From contig JBBMOA010000006.1 of assembly GCA_037954235.1 (NCBI GenBank), forward strand, positions 26,567,041 to 26,631,040: DNA of 64,000 nucleotides, written 5' to 3'. Of this stretch, positions 24,000 through 36,304 are shown piece by piece. Each line of letters opens with the position of its first letter. Position 1 is the first letter of the stretch. Origin of the DNA: Aulostomus chinensis. Its lineage: Eukaryota; Chordata; Actinopteri; Syngnathiformes; Aulostomidae. The position numbers and the translations under genes are program-made. Under the pieces are notes generated by a model. It searched no databases. It saw only the letters and a program-made list of their open reading frames with translations, and had not been told where the DNA came from.

Positions 24000-26900
24000 T
24001 GTCCACAGAGCTTGGTAGCTGATGAGCTGTAACTCGGGGCAGACAGACAGAGATTGTGTGGGTGATCTCTTGAGTTGACAGGTATGAGAGGTTCTGTGTA
24101 GCTTGTGTAGGAACATTTTAATACATAAAACAAAGACCATTTGGATTTTCTTCTTTTGACAGGACCAAATGCATTTACCGTTATTCCTGTTTCTGACCAG
24201 TGCAGACACTCATCTATGTCAACAAACTATTAGGAAATTTTAGCCTTTTTGCATTACACTTGACATTCTACTGCATTAAGTACTTCAAATAGAACATCTG
24301 AAGTCATATTCATATTTTTTTCTGTGTAAAAAGTTTGACAGTTAACTTTAAGGCTTTGCAGTGACAGGAGAACAGTATTAATGGAGCACATTGTTTTTAA
24401 AGCCACCTGAGCAAAGCATTTCACAGTTACCGTGTTTATAAAGTCACACTGGTAATCCCTGTGATTTAGCAACATCTTTGATGCTGGTTCCTGTGGCGTT
24501 TACGTGCTGAAAATTCAGAGCTCACTTGCCAGGTTGGGTGTCTGTAGTATAGATGGTGGGGCTTTGATTTTTCAGCTGAACATGTTGCGAGTAGGTACAG
24601 ATTCACCAAAGCATAGATCAACACTTGTTTTTAATTATTAACCTATGAATACACACTATGAGGGAAGAAATCCCAGTCCTTATGCGTGTGTGTGTGTGTG
24701 TGTGTGTGTGTTTCATTTTCCCCCCAACAAACAATCTAGTTGAAATTTGGCAGCTGTGTTAGAAGGGAGGTACTGTAATAAACTGCAGTGTTGATTTCAA
24801 AACACTTTGGATGACTGCGATCAGATGGAAGTTAAGGATTAAACTCTGCGACAGGGGTGGTGATGTCATAACGTGAGACGTGACATCAAAGATGGCTGCA
24901 GCTCGTTGCTGATTACAAGAGAACAAACTGCACCTCAAAGAAAACAACTCCCCTTGTCAGAGGTATCAACTTCTCACCTGTTTTACGGATACTTGAAAAA
25001 AAAGTATTCTTAACTCTGTCCTTTTCAATTTTTATTCCCACCCAAGCAGCATATGTTAGGATTATACCTTTGTTATATGATTCTCCACTTTATCTACACT
25101 AATTAATGGACTATACAGATAACAATTATTGCATTTATTGACTAATCAGAAAAGTTATGTATAGATTAATCAATAGAAATGGATTGTTGGGTGCAGCGCT
25201 GTACTGCACTGAGTCATGATTCCTAACAAGAAGAAAGCTAATTTATTTTAAAAGTAGAATCTTGATTTGCAGTCAGTGTGGAGCGCCGCCTCAACAGAAG
25301 TCGAGCCTCCGTCCCAACAGGCCTGTCACTGCAGTAAACTGTAGATAACATTAGTAAACAACCGCAGGTCCAAATCCCAGTTCAAACATTAATACTTTGT
25401 CTGATTAAGGTCTATATATCGATCTCTGGTGTGCCAAACAAAACATTCTGTTGCCTGAATTTTACATTCAGAAACCTCTGAAAGGAAAATAAATGTGTTT
25501 CTCTCTCACTAAAGGAGCTCCACACATGGTTCCACCAAAATGTTTGTGCCTGCGTTTATATAAAACTGTTCCAGGACATGACTGATTGGTTTTCATTCTT
25601 CTTTTTAAAATCCATACACAAAGGTAACTGAGTGAAAAGCTGATGTACTACTATAATGGATGGCAAGCGTACATTCTGAGAGTTTCCGGGTGTTGGCAGG
25701 GAACTCAAGGTCCAACATTTTTTTAATTCAAGAAAGAAAATCTGAAAAGTAAAGCCTTCACTTAACAAAACACAGCTGCTATGACTTGTAACATCTCATA
25801 CATGAAGACTGAACCAGATCAGTACAGTGACAAACGCACAAATAATTATCCTCAAGCTTTATTGTAGCTGTTGGAGCCATTTTTTGTTTTGGACAGTAGA
25901 TGGCGCTGTGAATGGCTGGTGTACTGCTCTATAGGTACTCATTTCACCTTTAGGTGGGGGGGGGGGGGACCACAGTGAGGTCCACATTTTTAATTGGGAG
26001 ATTGGGTCAGTCTGACCCAGTCTCAGTCTTTCCTCACTCCAGGTGCGGCAAGCAGCAGAAATCTCCTTTAGTGGCTGATCAAAAGCAAAACACATGTAAA
26101 ATGAGGAACCAGCACGGACAAAAACAGAACTTCAAATGAACTCTTGGCGTTGCAAAGTGATGTTACGCGCAGGTTTAATGGTTGTGGAGCAAAACAGCAG
26201 CAGTCCATCATCATCAAGGGCTCCTGCATGTGTTTTTTGGCAGACATCTGAAAAATATCAATAATAAAAAACAAAAAAACAAAAAAAACAAGATCAAGAG
26301 CAACAATAAGTGCATCTGACAGCAGAGATGTTGGAGGTACTGCGCATTCACTTATAGGTCCCGTTAGTGTTCATTTCTCTTGCAGCTGACAACAAACTTG
26401 TGTGTGTGTGTGTGTGTGTGCGTGCACTTCATGTGTCTATGTCAGTGTGTCTGTGTGAATGATCTTTTTTGGCTGCTCCTGATGTAATTTATCATTTTGT
26501 GGCACCGATGCACCAGTCAACAGTCTCCAGCTCCCCAGCAATACGGAGGATATTTGCGGTTGCTGTGAGGCGAACAATTTAATAAATCAGTTGAATGGCG
26601 AACACACAAAGCCCCCGGGCGTTACACACAACAACGCACTCCAGCATCTACACACTTCACAAGAAACATGAGAGCTCAAACATTTAACAGTCTTTTAAAG
26701 GAAGGTTAATTTGTTTTCCTGGGATGGTGCTGACTCAACTGTAATTAAAAGAATAATTTACAATTACAGGTGGTCATTTACTGTCCTCTTAAATGACTGA
26801 GCAACTTTATGTGATAGAGCAACAGGAGATCCGCATTAGATTAATTTGATGAGCAGCATAAAGGACAAAGAAGATAAAAAGCCTCTCGTGGAAATTTTTT

Positions 26901-28320
26901 TTGCCCTGTTTTCTGAATTGAGGTTGTTTCAGAAAATCAGGGCAGACTCTTGTTATGAAAATTTGTCTCATTTCAGAAAAACAGGACAGGAATGTATTTT
27001 TTTTTTAAATATAAAAAATCTTATCTCATTAATTCAGTTTCTAAGGTGAATGCAAAATGCTTCCAAAAGAAAAGCCAATACCCTGAAAGGAAAAAAAAAG
27101 AACTGAGCATTTATCACAAACGTATTTAAGACAGCAAAGCTTTTCATCACCTTAACATATTGCCTTGTTATTTTTTGACTATTTTTTTTGCTTAAATTGA
27201 CTCCTCGCAATGTTTTGTCTCAAGTTTTTTGTGTTTTCTGAAAAAACTTGAAAAAATGACTTCGATGATTATTTAAAGAAGGCGACGTTTTGTGTACCTT
27301 CAACTCTGTAAAGACATTTTTTTCCTTTATTTTTTTCAACAGCTATATTTCAACATTGACATGATAGTAAAATGAATGTACAATAAAGGCATCACCCAGT
27401 AGTTGAAAATACATCATCCCTTTTTTTTATTTATTTATTTTTGTTAAAACACATTGAAGTAAAGGCAATGTTGTGAATAACAGCCGTAAAGTGGATTCAA
27501 GGGGTCAGACGGATCACTCACACCAGCTTAAACTGATTCTGATCACCGGGACATGAGCGGGGTGCTCTAAGCTCAGATCTGCCTAATGGATTTGCCTCCT
27601 AACAGGTGTATTTGTGTAACCTACAGCGATAACCCACGAGTAAAACGCTGACAGACACAAAATAACCCCACGTGCCTGACCTCTTCTGACCCTCATTCAT
27701 CAATTTGAGAGCTGAAAGCAACAAATCCCCTCTCGACTTAACTCGGTTCAGATTCAATATTTTAATTCATCCCTGATTAAATGTACACACCCACCTGATC
27801 CCTTGACGATTAGATCTATGATAGATGCCCAGTCATGGGTAAAAAAAAAAAAAAAAAAAATTCCACAAGGCATGAATTGGCTTTTGCTGGGGAGATAAAA
27901 TGATTGTACACACTGGAATAGAAGAAGCAGCCTGTGGTTAAACCTGGCTTACCCCTGATGCCCCCACCAGACCTTCAGGCAAGAATGAGAGAAACAAAGA
28001 CATCCAACATCAAGGCCAACCATCACATTGATCCAACCCTGTTTTGTGTGACTCTTCTTTACATAAACTGTAATTACAGACAGCTGAATAAGAGGTCTGC
28101 ATCTGTTTTGATCCCCATTGACAGTGCTTATGTTGAGTTAATTGTGCTCATCTCCCAGGATACACCACAAGAGGCTGTAACATTAGCCGTCTCCTGCACG
28201 CAGCTCATTGGGATGCAAGGGCAGTGCTGGCAGAGTAAACTGCGCCTTGGCAGAGATGTTGAGCAGTGGTGGTGGTGCTGCTACTGCAGGGACATGACAG
28301 CTGAAGCCTTCACAGCCATA
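24000..28320. other. Noncoding sequence with small simple repeats
   Basis: Holds (GT)13 at 24686-24711, G13 at 25956-25968, (GT)n at 26399-26423 and A20 at 27841-27860. The open frame from 27934 is about 130 codons before it enters the CA tract and has no family resemblance. No gene is supported. Confidence 0.5.
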
Positions 28321-28323
28321 AAT

Positions 28324-28343
28324 CCCCCCCCCCCCTACACACA

Positions 28344-28400
<57 letters not shown>
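28324..28400. repeat. C12 plus (CA)n microsatellite
   Basis: A 12-base C run (28324-28335), a short ACACACTC link and about 27 CA units. It forms an inverted pair with the GT tract at 28557. Confidence 0.97.
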
Positions 28401-28402
<2 letters not shown>

Positions 28403-28556
28403 CAGGGCTCACAGCCACACCTGTGTATTAAGTTGAAAGAGGGCTAAATTCAATCAGTCATGCCATGTCAGTGGGTGAGCCTGTCTGAGTGTAAGACAGT
28501 TATGGTGTTTCATCAACAGGCCGTTATGTCACTTTTTTTTTGTCAGATGCTGGGTA

Positions 28557-28559
28557 TGT

Positions 28560-28643
<84 letters not shown>
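28557..28643. repeat. (TG)n microsatellite
   Basis: About 40 TG units with rare TTTG and TATG interruptions. It lies 156 bases from the (CA)n at 28346-28400 and is its inverse. Confidence 0.97.
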
Positions 28644-28644
<1 letters not shown>

Positions 28645-28649
28645 TGGGG

Positions 28650-29045
28650 CAACAGCCTCTATAGTGAAAACCCAATTATGCCGTCTCCTTCAATCAAAAA
28701 CCAAAAGTTTGCTCAAAGCCACATTCGCAGCTTTTCTCTGTCAGTCACGGTAACATCCAGAACAGACTGTGAAGATGAATCTTTAATTTCTCTCTCTTTT
28801 TCATCTTTCAAAGTAAAAAAAAAATAAAAATGAAATAACCCATCACTGACTTTTACCATCTTAATTGTTCACGTCACCTGTTGATATCAACCACTTGTTG
28901 CAGCTTCAGAAGGAGATGGCTTCTCTCCTGCTTCCCAGCTCAGTGGGATATGACTTTGATTGTCAACTCACAATTTACCCAGCAACTGCCAGCTCTCTGT
29001 CTTCGCCACATCTCACACGGACCTTTTCTTAGATCTCAATGGATT
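28650..29045. other. Noncoding sequence, no gene seen
   Basis: No recognisable frame, repeat or RNA. Confidence 0.5.
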
Positions 29046-29049
29046 GCCT

Positions 29050-29580
29050 AGCAACCTTTTTCCTCAGTCCAAATACCAGTCGGTGCACCGAGCAGCGCAT
29101 GGGGACAAATATAATTAATTTACTATGCATGATAATGAGGAAAGGCTCAGTATAATTTCAGATATGTAACTAAGTCATTCAGGACTCATTTGTTGATAAC
29201 TTTTTTTAACCAAATGTGAGACAAAATTAACTGACAGGTTCCACATCATATAGTGCCTATGCAGGGTTATCCTGAAATGAGTGTTAATGCCAACCAGGCA
29301 GGCTTGCTTCTGTCTCTCTTTGCCATAATTAATTTGTATTTTCAGCCCTGAATATGTTATTGAGGTCGATGGATTCTCAAACTACATAAATAGCAGCAAT
29401 TGATGATGCATTATTATCTTGACATCCAGGCCTCAGCCTCAAGAGCAGAGGCAGTCTGCTGAAAGTGCAGCTGCTGCAGTCTGGGGATTTGAAGCATAAT
29501 TTTATTGTTTCTCAACATTATCTGAAGGAAACGATGCATTTCCTCATTTTTATTCAGACATCGTCCTGCATTAACCCTGT
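29050..29580. promoter_or_regulatory. Candidate conserved noncoding block (composition only)
   Basis: Repeat-free and dense in AT-rich factor-like words: AATATAATTAATTTACTATG, GCATGATAATGAGG, CCATAATTAATTTG, GCAGCAATTGATGATGCATT. There is no coding frame. This resembles vertebrate developmental enhancers in texture. No alignment is available, so conservation is untested. Confidence 0.3.
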
Positions 29581-29584
29581 TTTT

Positions 29585-30180
29585 AGTGTGTTTACATGTC
29601 TTTTCCCAGTAGAATTGTGTTGAAGACCCTTAGAGTAAATCTGTGGAATCAAGAGAACATTGGTTGAAAATAAAAAAAACCCTCTATCCAATGAGGCTGC
29701 CATCCTCAAGTGCATTGCTTGTGATTACTTCAAGAGATATATCTTTATGAGATTTTCCTTCTGCATAACCAGATGACAAAGCGATACATAATGAGATGAC
29801 ATATCAACAGTGGATTACACGGGGATAGGAGGCCCTTGTCTTCGCATTGAAAAGTAATCGCCTTTTCTAAAATAGTTTTAATTTGTGAAATAGAGGATTG
29901 TCGAATAGAATATGAGGATGTGAGATTCCTAGAATTGTTTTTCAGTTGAAGGAATGCACGTTTTTGCCTCGTATAAGAGAGCCAGATAAGAACATTGATG
30001 AGACTCTCTATCCAATAAATATAGAGGGCTATTAGCTTAAGAAGCAAGTTAGGCTGTTCTCAGGACCTCTTTGTACTTATTCATGCTCAACATGTCGGGT
30101 TCCACTGTGCACCTAAAAGAGTACAAATACTTGTGGCTAATGGAGTACTTGTGAAAATTCAAAAGTGAAATTCAAACTCA
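29585..30180. other. Noncoding sequence, no gene seen
   Basis: A minus-strand frame of 100 codons (29745-30047) has no family resemblance. Otherwise nothing is seen. Confidence 0.5.
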
Positions 30181-30181
30181 T

Positions 30182-30278
30182 TGTGAGCCCTTCAGTTCAT
30201 GTTGTACCTTTTTGATGAGCACAAAGGTACAATGTGAGCCCTTCAGTTCACATTCGCACTCTGTGCTCATCAAAAGGG
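30182..30278. repeat. Local direct and inverted repeat cluster
   Basis: TGTGAGCCCTTCAGTTCA occurs at 30182-30199 and again at 30233-30250. Between them TTGTACCTTT and AAAGGTACAA (30203-30232) form a perfect 10-base hairpin. TTTTGATGAGCACA is inverted as TGTGCTCATCAAAA downstream (from 30263). It looks like a local template-switch duplication. Confidence 0.8.
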
Positions 30279-30284
30279 TCATCG

Positions 30285-32955
30285 CTGGCCTTTTGAAGAC
30301 CAAATATTGTACTTTAGCAACAACTGTACCTTTGAAGGAACATTTCTGAAATAGATCCCTGCAAATACATAATTGTTCTGGTCTCGTCCTGCTTTTGTGC
30401 CAAAACCGAAATCAGATTGCAACCCCAGCATTGTCACAACTATCTTAAAATATCGCGCTGTCCTCTGAGAGACAAAGGAACTATCATTCTGCTAAGGCTT
30501 CTCGCTGCAGGGGATGTGCAGCTGAAGACCCTCGTTGCTTGACACCCAATGGATTATGCACTGAAATTGTCCCTAAGAATTCATAAGATTTCATACTAAA
30601 TGTTTCATGAGAATATGTTGGAATCACAAGTCTGGCAATCAAATCTCCTCATCTATCCCCTGTGGACAACTTCCTCTATCAGACATCTTTCCGTACAGCA
30701 GCGTCTAATGAGACAAACGCCTCTGTGAGTCATCAGTACAATTAAAAATGTGGCTACACCTTTGACCCTGAGAGGTATCAGGAAAGTAGTCAATTGCCTT
30801 GTGAGTTGAGGGACAGTGTAAAAATAACCCAGCGGCATCCGTTTCATTCCTTGACTTGTGAGATTGTAAAGCTGAGTGTAAGCATCGCAGCAGTGTAGCC
30901 CCCTGGGGAAATCAAGAACTTTCACTGCTGCCCTGCCCGCTAGCAGTTGCAACACAACTCCAAAGTGACAGAGCGACATGCAGGCAGACCAAAACAGGCC
31001 AGAACTTGACCTTGACCTGATATCGAAAAACTTCAAGTCCCCCGTCAACTTGTGGGTGAGACAAAGCCACATCTCTGTTCAAATGAAACACTTCCTAAAT
31101 ACCAAAGCATGTACCTCTTTCATGCAGTTTGTGATGAAACAAACTAAAAAGGTAAATATTCAAACTCATTTTTTATTGTGGCAGCCCCTCTCCCCCACCC
31201 CCCCATCCATGAGAGAAATTTAGGTCAGACGATGCCAAGAGCAAAAACATCTGGTGCACTTTTTGGATTTTAGATACGTCTGCACACAGTTATTTGTATC
31301 AAATAAGCAAAGAAGTGCAAAAAGTACACAAAAACTTTTTGAAACTTCTGAAACCTTTGCAACCCTGTGCTTTCATGAGGAAACGTAGCTTGATCTCATC
31401 ATGACATCCTGAATCCCTCGGAAATAAGATCACTAGATGAAATCAACGGAACAGAGAGAGACGGTTTTAAGCCCGTATAATATAAAGTGTTACGTTGTCT
31501 GGCTTACTTTGACAGCTCTGGCGAGGAAGAAAATAGCTTGTGGCTGCTTTCCAAGAAAGTGCCAAAAGATTGTCAGAAGCACCAATATGTTGTCCAAATA
31601 CATAAAATGTCAAGTGACTAACAAACCAAAGAGCATCTTTCCCCATTACCTTGACACTCTCATTTCTGAAAATCAAGCTTGTGAGAGGATCAGATACAAC
31701 AACAATCAGCCTGTTTGTTTGCTATGCAAACACGGACACGCTCCATTAAAAAATTATTTTGCCTGACATAAATACGCCTGCACAATCTCAACCCTTCCAT
31801 TTGTTTTTCAGGGTATTTCATTTGAGTCTTTGTAGGTGAGTCATTTCATCGCTTCAGACATCATTTCTTGATTTTGAAGTATGCGACGGCATCCTCAAAT
31901 GATCTTGTGACCTGTAAAATCATCTATCAACCCCTCCAGGTTGAGAACACCTCCAGAAGGGAAAAAAAAAAAAATCTGGTACTCCTCCAGCATCTCTATG
32001 AGTCATGCAGTTGTTTAAGACGTGCAGTGGGTTATAATTATTTTTCTTACTTTGTGGCTAAAGTTACAGAGTCAGAACGGTGCCAGAAGTGCTTATTGAT
32101 TGAGGCATTGTGAGTCATCAGCCTGTTAGTGTAAATGCATTTGAACAGGCAAATCTGAATGCTACTCCGTTGCGTCTGCCGCTCCTCCCTGGCCTGATTC
32201 CCTCGGCCGACACTATTCTGAACACTTGAAGTGAGTGCAGTATGCAATCTATCAGGGTCGTTAAACTGTTCGGCGTGTGCGGCTGCGGAGCGGTAAATCC
32301 TTGGGCAGCATGAATCTGTCATGTCACAACGTGTTGTCATAAGCAGATATATCTTGTGCACGGACTAGTTTTGTCCTCTTTATAGATGAACACCAGGACA
32401 AGCTCTTACAAAATGTCGGTTATTGAGGATTCATTGAAAGTGTGAAGTGTGCAAAGCCTTTGGAAATAATGATGCAAGGGGATGATTGAGATTGTGTATT
32501 TTATAAGCTTGTGATGTGACTGATAGAAACTGATAGAGGAAAATAATATGCCTTTGTCCTTAAAAATATATAAATATAAATATAATTTACGTCACATGTT
32601 GTCACATGCCATAGGTAAGTAACACTGATATTACAACAACCAGTTCCTAGTTGTAATGGTAGCTGTTGCATCAGATGCTTGTGCACTAACTGAGTAAATA
32701 GTTCCTACATCAATGCTTAGTAAACGCCATTCCTGATTTCAGTGTCTGCTGCTGTTTTAAATGATGAAACCAGTTGAGGGGTCTTAGAAGCAGCAGGTAA
32801 TGTCTCAAGTACTGAGCCTGAAGCAACGAATTTACGGGGGGAAAAGCCAGCACACACACATAATGAGACATAGCAGGAGGTTGTTCATGTGTTTGAGAGG
32901 TCGATATTCTTCAGATTAATGTAGCGCATAATGTGAAAAGTATATAGTTTATGTT
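30285..32955. other. Noncoding sequence, no gene seen
   Basis: A minus-strand frame of 139 codons (30653-31072) shows no recognised domain. The rest is unique noncoding sequence; 32150-32350 is more GC-rich without splice-delimited frames. Confidence 0.45.
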
Positions 32956-32962
32956 TTTTTTG

Positions 32963-33110
32963 AGGGGCGGCATGGCTCAGCAGTAGAGTGGCTGTCTAGC
33001 AATCGAATGGTTGCTGGTTCGATCCTCACTTCCCCCGGTTCTTGCCTGATGTCAGCTGGAATAGGCTCCACCCCCCCCCCCCCAAACACTTAATGGATAA
33101 AAAAAATGGA
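32963..33110 (+). mobile_element. tRNA-derived SINE, family 2, internally deleted
   Basis: The head GGGGCGGCATGGCTCAG with TAGAGTGGCTGTCTAGCAA carries a readable A box. The B box GGTTCGATCC at 33016-33025 is intact. The sequence then jumps from CACTTCCCCCGG straight to the tail module (GTCAGCTGGAATAGGCTCCA, C13, TTAATGGATAAAAAAAATGG). The head matches the right end of the SINE at 63041, so both belong to one family. The middle module present at 63041 is missing here. Confidence 0.8.
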
Positions 33111-33114
33111 TTTA

Positions 33115-34380
33115 TTTATTTATCACACATTTATTTTTCTTGTTTTTATGGAACTATTTGAGTCCATTTAAAAAAAATCAATTAAAAAGGATGATAAGAA
33201 ATATTTTAATTTGAAATGGGCCAAATTTGACAAACACAAGAAGAGATCTATATAATTTTAGAGAGGAACACAGTACCCTAGGAGGTGATTCCTTCCCCCA
33301 ACAGGCACAAATGTTGCCTTTAGTATGGGTGTAGTTCTGGACTAGCGAACCTTGGAATGTTTGCTTGTTTATAATTTGTACCTAACCTTGTGGCTACGTA
33401 GATTCGATCAATGGACAAGAAAGAAGGTTACGTTCCTGATTTAATTTTTTATTTCCGTAGACTTTCCATAAAATATTAAGATGAAAATGTTTTTATATCT
33501 CACATCTTTGGATACATCTTTGGATATAGCTGCTAATGCTACTCCCTCTGATTTATTCACTGTGGCTATGCTAGTTTTAAACAGGCTTTTCACGCTAATG
33601 TACCCTGAATCCCACAAAATGTAGTTAGCTAATGAAATGCTCCGGGGCCTCGGAGTAATGCAGGGTGATGATGCTCAGTTAACTGGGCATGCTAATGTTT
33701 GCAGCTTAAGCTACAGCTTTAAATACCACAGATTAATTCAATTCCTACTTTATGGTTTTGTGTTTATAGTTTTAGAAGGGCTAATTAAACCTATATAACC
33801 CTCCTAACTCTTACCACACACTACTTACACATGTACAGAAGTCATGAAGCTTGACATGACTGCTGTGCCTAGTTACCGTTGCTAAGCTATGATTGGACAA
33901 CTGCTACTTGTGTTGGGAGTTTAGGGAACGGTCAATTCCCTAATGACAAACATTCCAATTATCCCACATTTAGCTATAACGATAACTCTCACAGCACACT
34001 GTGAGAGAAGAACATGCAGCGGTGTCTGATAACATGTGGGATGTTAATTGGGTATTGTGTTCTATATGTGTTTCCCTTTGAAGAAAGCAACTGCAACATC
34101 CACAAGTCGAGTTTAACAGAATAAAATATAGTGCATGCCGCCAGAGAACGTCACAGGAAAAAATGTTACAGGTGCCATCGGGGTGTTGATCATAACTAAA
34201 GGGGATTGATCGATCTCGTTTCCACTCGGTCGATTGTTTTTATTTTGGTATTACATTCAAGACGCTGTGCATGATTCACAATCTAAAGGAATCGGTCAAA
34301 AAAAACCTTTATTTATATTGTAGTAGCCATTTATGTAGCCCCTCTGCTCATCATCTGTCCAAAACAAGCTGTTTTGTCTG
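33115..34380. other. Noncoding sequence, possible old repeat
   Basis: Contains a perfect 12-base tandem ACATCTTTGGAT at 33502-33525 and many GCTAATG/TAGCTAA words at 33530-33730 that recall decayed fish transposons. No element ends or frames can be defined. Confidence 0.4.
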
Positions 34381-34384
34381 TAAC

Positions 34385-34611
34385 AACATCTACTGCACGT
34401 CTGTCCGTCCTGGGTGAGGGATCCCTCCTCTGTTGCTCACCCTGAGGTTTCTCAGATTTTTCCCTGTTAAAAGGGTTTTCTATGGAGTTTTTCCTCAGTC
34501 GATGTGAGGGTCTAAGGGCAGAGGATGTTGTTATGATGCCATGTGAAGCCCTTTGAGACAAACTGTTTGTGAAAACGGGTTATACAAATAAAATTGCCTT
34601 GCCTTGCCTTT
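34385..34611 (+). mobile_element. Teleost retroelement-like 3-prime tail
   Basis: Carries GTCCTGGGTGAGGGATCCCTC, TGTTGCTC, AGTTTTTCCTCAGTCGATGTGAGGG and a TTATACAAATAAAATTGCC end followed by GCCTT tandem units. This string is a very common fish repeat ending in GGCTATATAAATAAAATTGA plus a pentamer tail. I do not know which autonomous element mobilises it. Noncoding. Confidence 0.6.
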
Positions 34612-34614
34612 TAC

Positions 34615-35505
34615 CTCCATCTGTCATTAAAGGAACACCCCATATTTTATGAAAATAACATTTATTGTGCATCCAGTCAGTCTGTGCGGAAGTAATCTTC
34701 CTCATTCCCTCTTGCAAAGTTGGCAATTGTTCCTCGCAGCAGTCATTCTTTGTCATCAAAAAATGTTTGGAATTGTGAGATGCAAATCACTGCGCCCGGT
34801 CAGGAAGGTAGTTCTGTCGAATGTAGATATCATTTTATAAAATTACAACATCTCATAATTTTAAATAATTTAATTGCAGATGTTATACACAATTCAAATT
34901 TTATTAATGCAAGCAAAGACAATTCGATATTTGTGTTTTTGATGATGTTTGACGGAGGTGCGCAATCCTGCCCATCCACTACAATTCATTGTGCTGAGCT
35001 AAGCTAACTGTCCCCTTAAAGCAGTCTCAACCAGCCACGGAGCATCTTGGTTTGGTCCCACTGATCTTCATGAATGACACTGTTACTGGTCATTTACCAC
35101 AGTTTATTTACCATATATTGTGTAACATCTTGTAAAAAGTACACACATGGAGATATATGAGTGCACAATCAGATAACTGCTTGAAGAACACATTTTTAGA
35201 AACAAAAAGCATTTTACTACAAGATCGTTTCAAATGATGATGAAAAGTAGGCTAAATATGTGAACGTCCAAGTGCACCAAGATCTGTACTCTGTGTTCAC
35301 TTTTCATCTGTTTATTTCTCAGTGCCATTAAATTATAATGTCATCAACTTCACTAATTATTAAGGAACTCAAAAGTAAGCTTGTAAATTATACTTACTGC
35401 CGACAAGATGTGTGGCTGTACATATTATATGACAATTACTGTCTGTTACTTTCTGACTTGTTTGTTATGGGTGATTTCATTTGATGAAAACTCTACAGGG
35501 ACTCC
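34615..35505. other. Noncoding sequence, no gene seen
   Basis: Short chance frames only. Confidence 0.5.
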
Positions 35506-35510
35506 AGTTA

Positions 35511-35515
35511 GAGAG

Positions 35516-35564
<49 letters not shown>
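35511..35564. repeat. (GA)n microsatellite
   Basis: About 27 GA units with one GAGCGA interruption near the start. The only long GA tract in the window. Confidence 0.97.
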
Positions 35565-35567
<3 letters not shown>

Positions 35568-35569
35568 CT

Positions 35570-36155
35570 GACTGACAGCATGATCAGAAAAAAAGCAGCA
35601 GAAAACCTTTTTAGCTTTGCTGATCTTCCATTTGTTCTGCTACTCAGTTGCTTACCATGCTGTTTCCCAGCTCTGTTTATAGTATTTTGCATTTTAATAC
35701 TTTACCTGACATAGCAAAGGTGCCCAGATGAGGAGAAGTGGAGGAAGAATGTTTAATACGATTAACAAATCATTAAATTATTTTCCTTAATACTCCTCAA
35801 GAGGCAGAGCAGAACGTGGAAAGTCATGCTGCTGTTCAGCCTCCTTGGCTAATTGAGGATTTTTGGGGTCGTGTGGGTCAGAAGCTCACCGATCAATACT
35901 GCTGCACCCCCTTATTTCCACTGAGAAATATTTTCATTTTCATTACCCTGGGTCCAGGATGCTCTGCAGCAGATTAATTGTCTCCTTTGCTTCTTTACCA
36001 GTCCCAGTCCCCTCCCACACAGTCTTGTGTTTCATTTGCGAGGTCTACTGATTCTGTGCAGCAATAATCTGGACACAGAGCCTCACTGGTGGAGGGAGTG
36101 GGTCTGGGGGCAAGGCAACACAGGCTCGGAGGGGAGGGAAGCCGTTAGGCTCGGG
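35570..36155. other. Noncoding sequence, no gene seen
   Basis: Unique sequence flanking the candidate exon that follows. No frame of interest. Confidence 0.45.
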
Positions 36156-36161
36156 TGGTAC

Positions 36162-36301
36162 CTGGCTTGCCTCGGACCTCCCAGCTCCTGAGCGGGAGGC
36201 TCCATGCCCACGTTGAGGTGCAGTGACAGGTGAGCATGGCAGTAATCCAGTACTGACTGATCACACCTGTACAACGTCAGAGCACTCAGCTGCCGCGGTA
36301 T
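36162..36301 (-). CDS. Candidate single internal exon, unrecognised
   Basis: On the minus strand a strong pyrimidine tract (CTTCTCTCTCTCTTTCTCTG) leads to CTCCAG, then a frame starting IPRQLSALTLYRCDQ and continuing through SVLDYCHAHLSLHLNVGMEPP. A CCAG/GTACCA donor ends it after 140 bases; without splicing there the frame continues to a stop at 36083. The other two phases hit stops early. The region is clearly more GC-rich than its surroundings. I do not recognise the peptide. It could equally be a noncoding RNA exon or chance. No neighbouring exon was found. Confidence 0.25.
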
Positions 36302-36304
36302 CTG

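Noticed and set aside
23655..24209. Open frames up to 184 codons over the TG/CA tract
   Set aside because: They translate a dinucleotide repeat as His-Thr or Val-Cys strings and occur on both strands in several frames. The same applies at 28460, 37505, 56255 and 56476.
27934..28431. 165-codon open frame
   Set aside because: The last part is a CA microsatellite. The remaining 130 codons resemble nothing known and lack gene context.
30653..31072. 139-codon minus-strand open frame
   Set aside because: No domain, no codon-usage signal I can see, no promoter or splice context. Length is within chance for 64 kb of six-frame sequence.
32963..33030. Possible tRNA gene with A and B boxes
   Set aside because: The cloverleaf cannot be completed, there is no acceptor stem, and the sequence continues into a SINE body. 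It is a SINE head.
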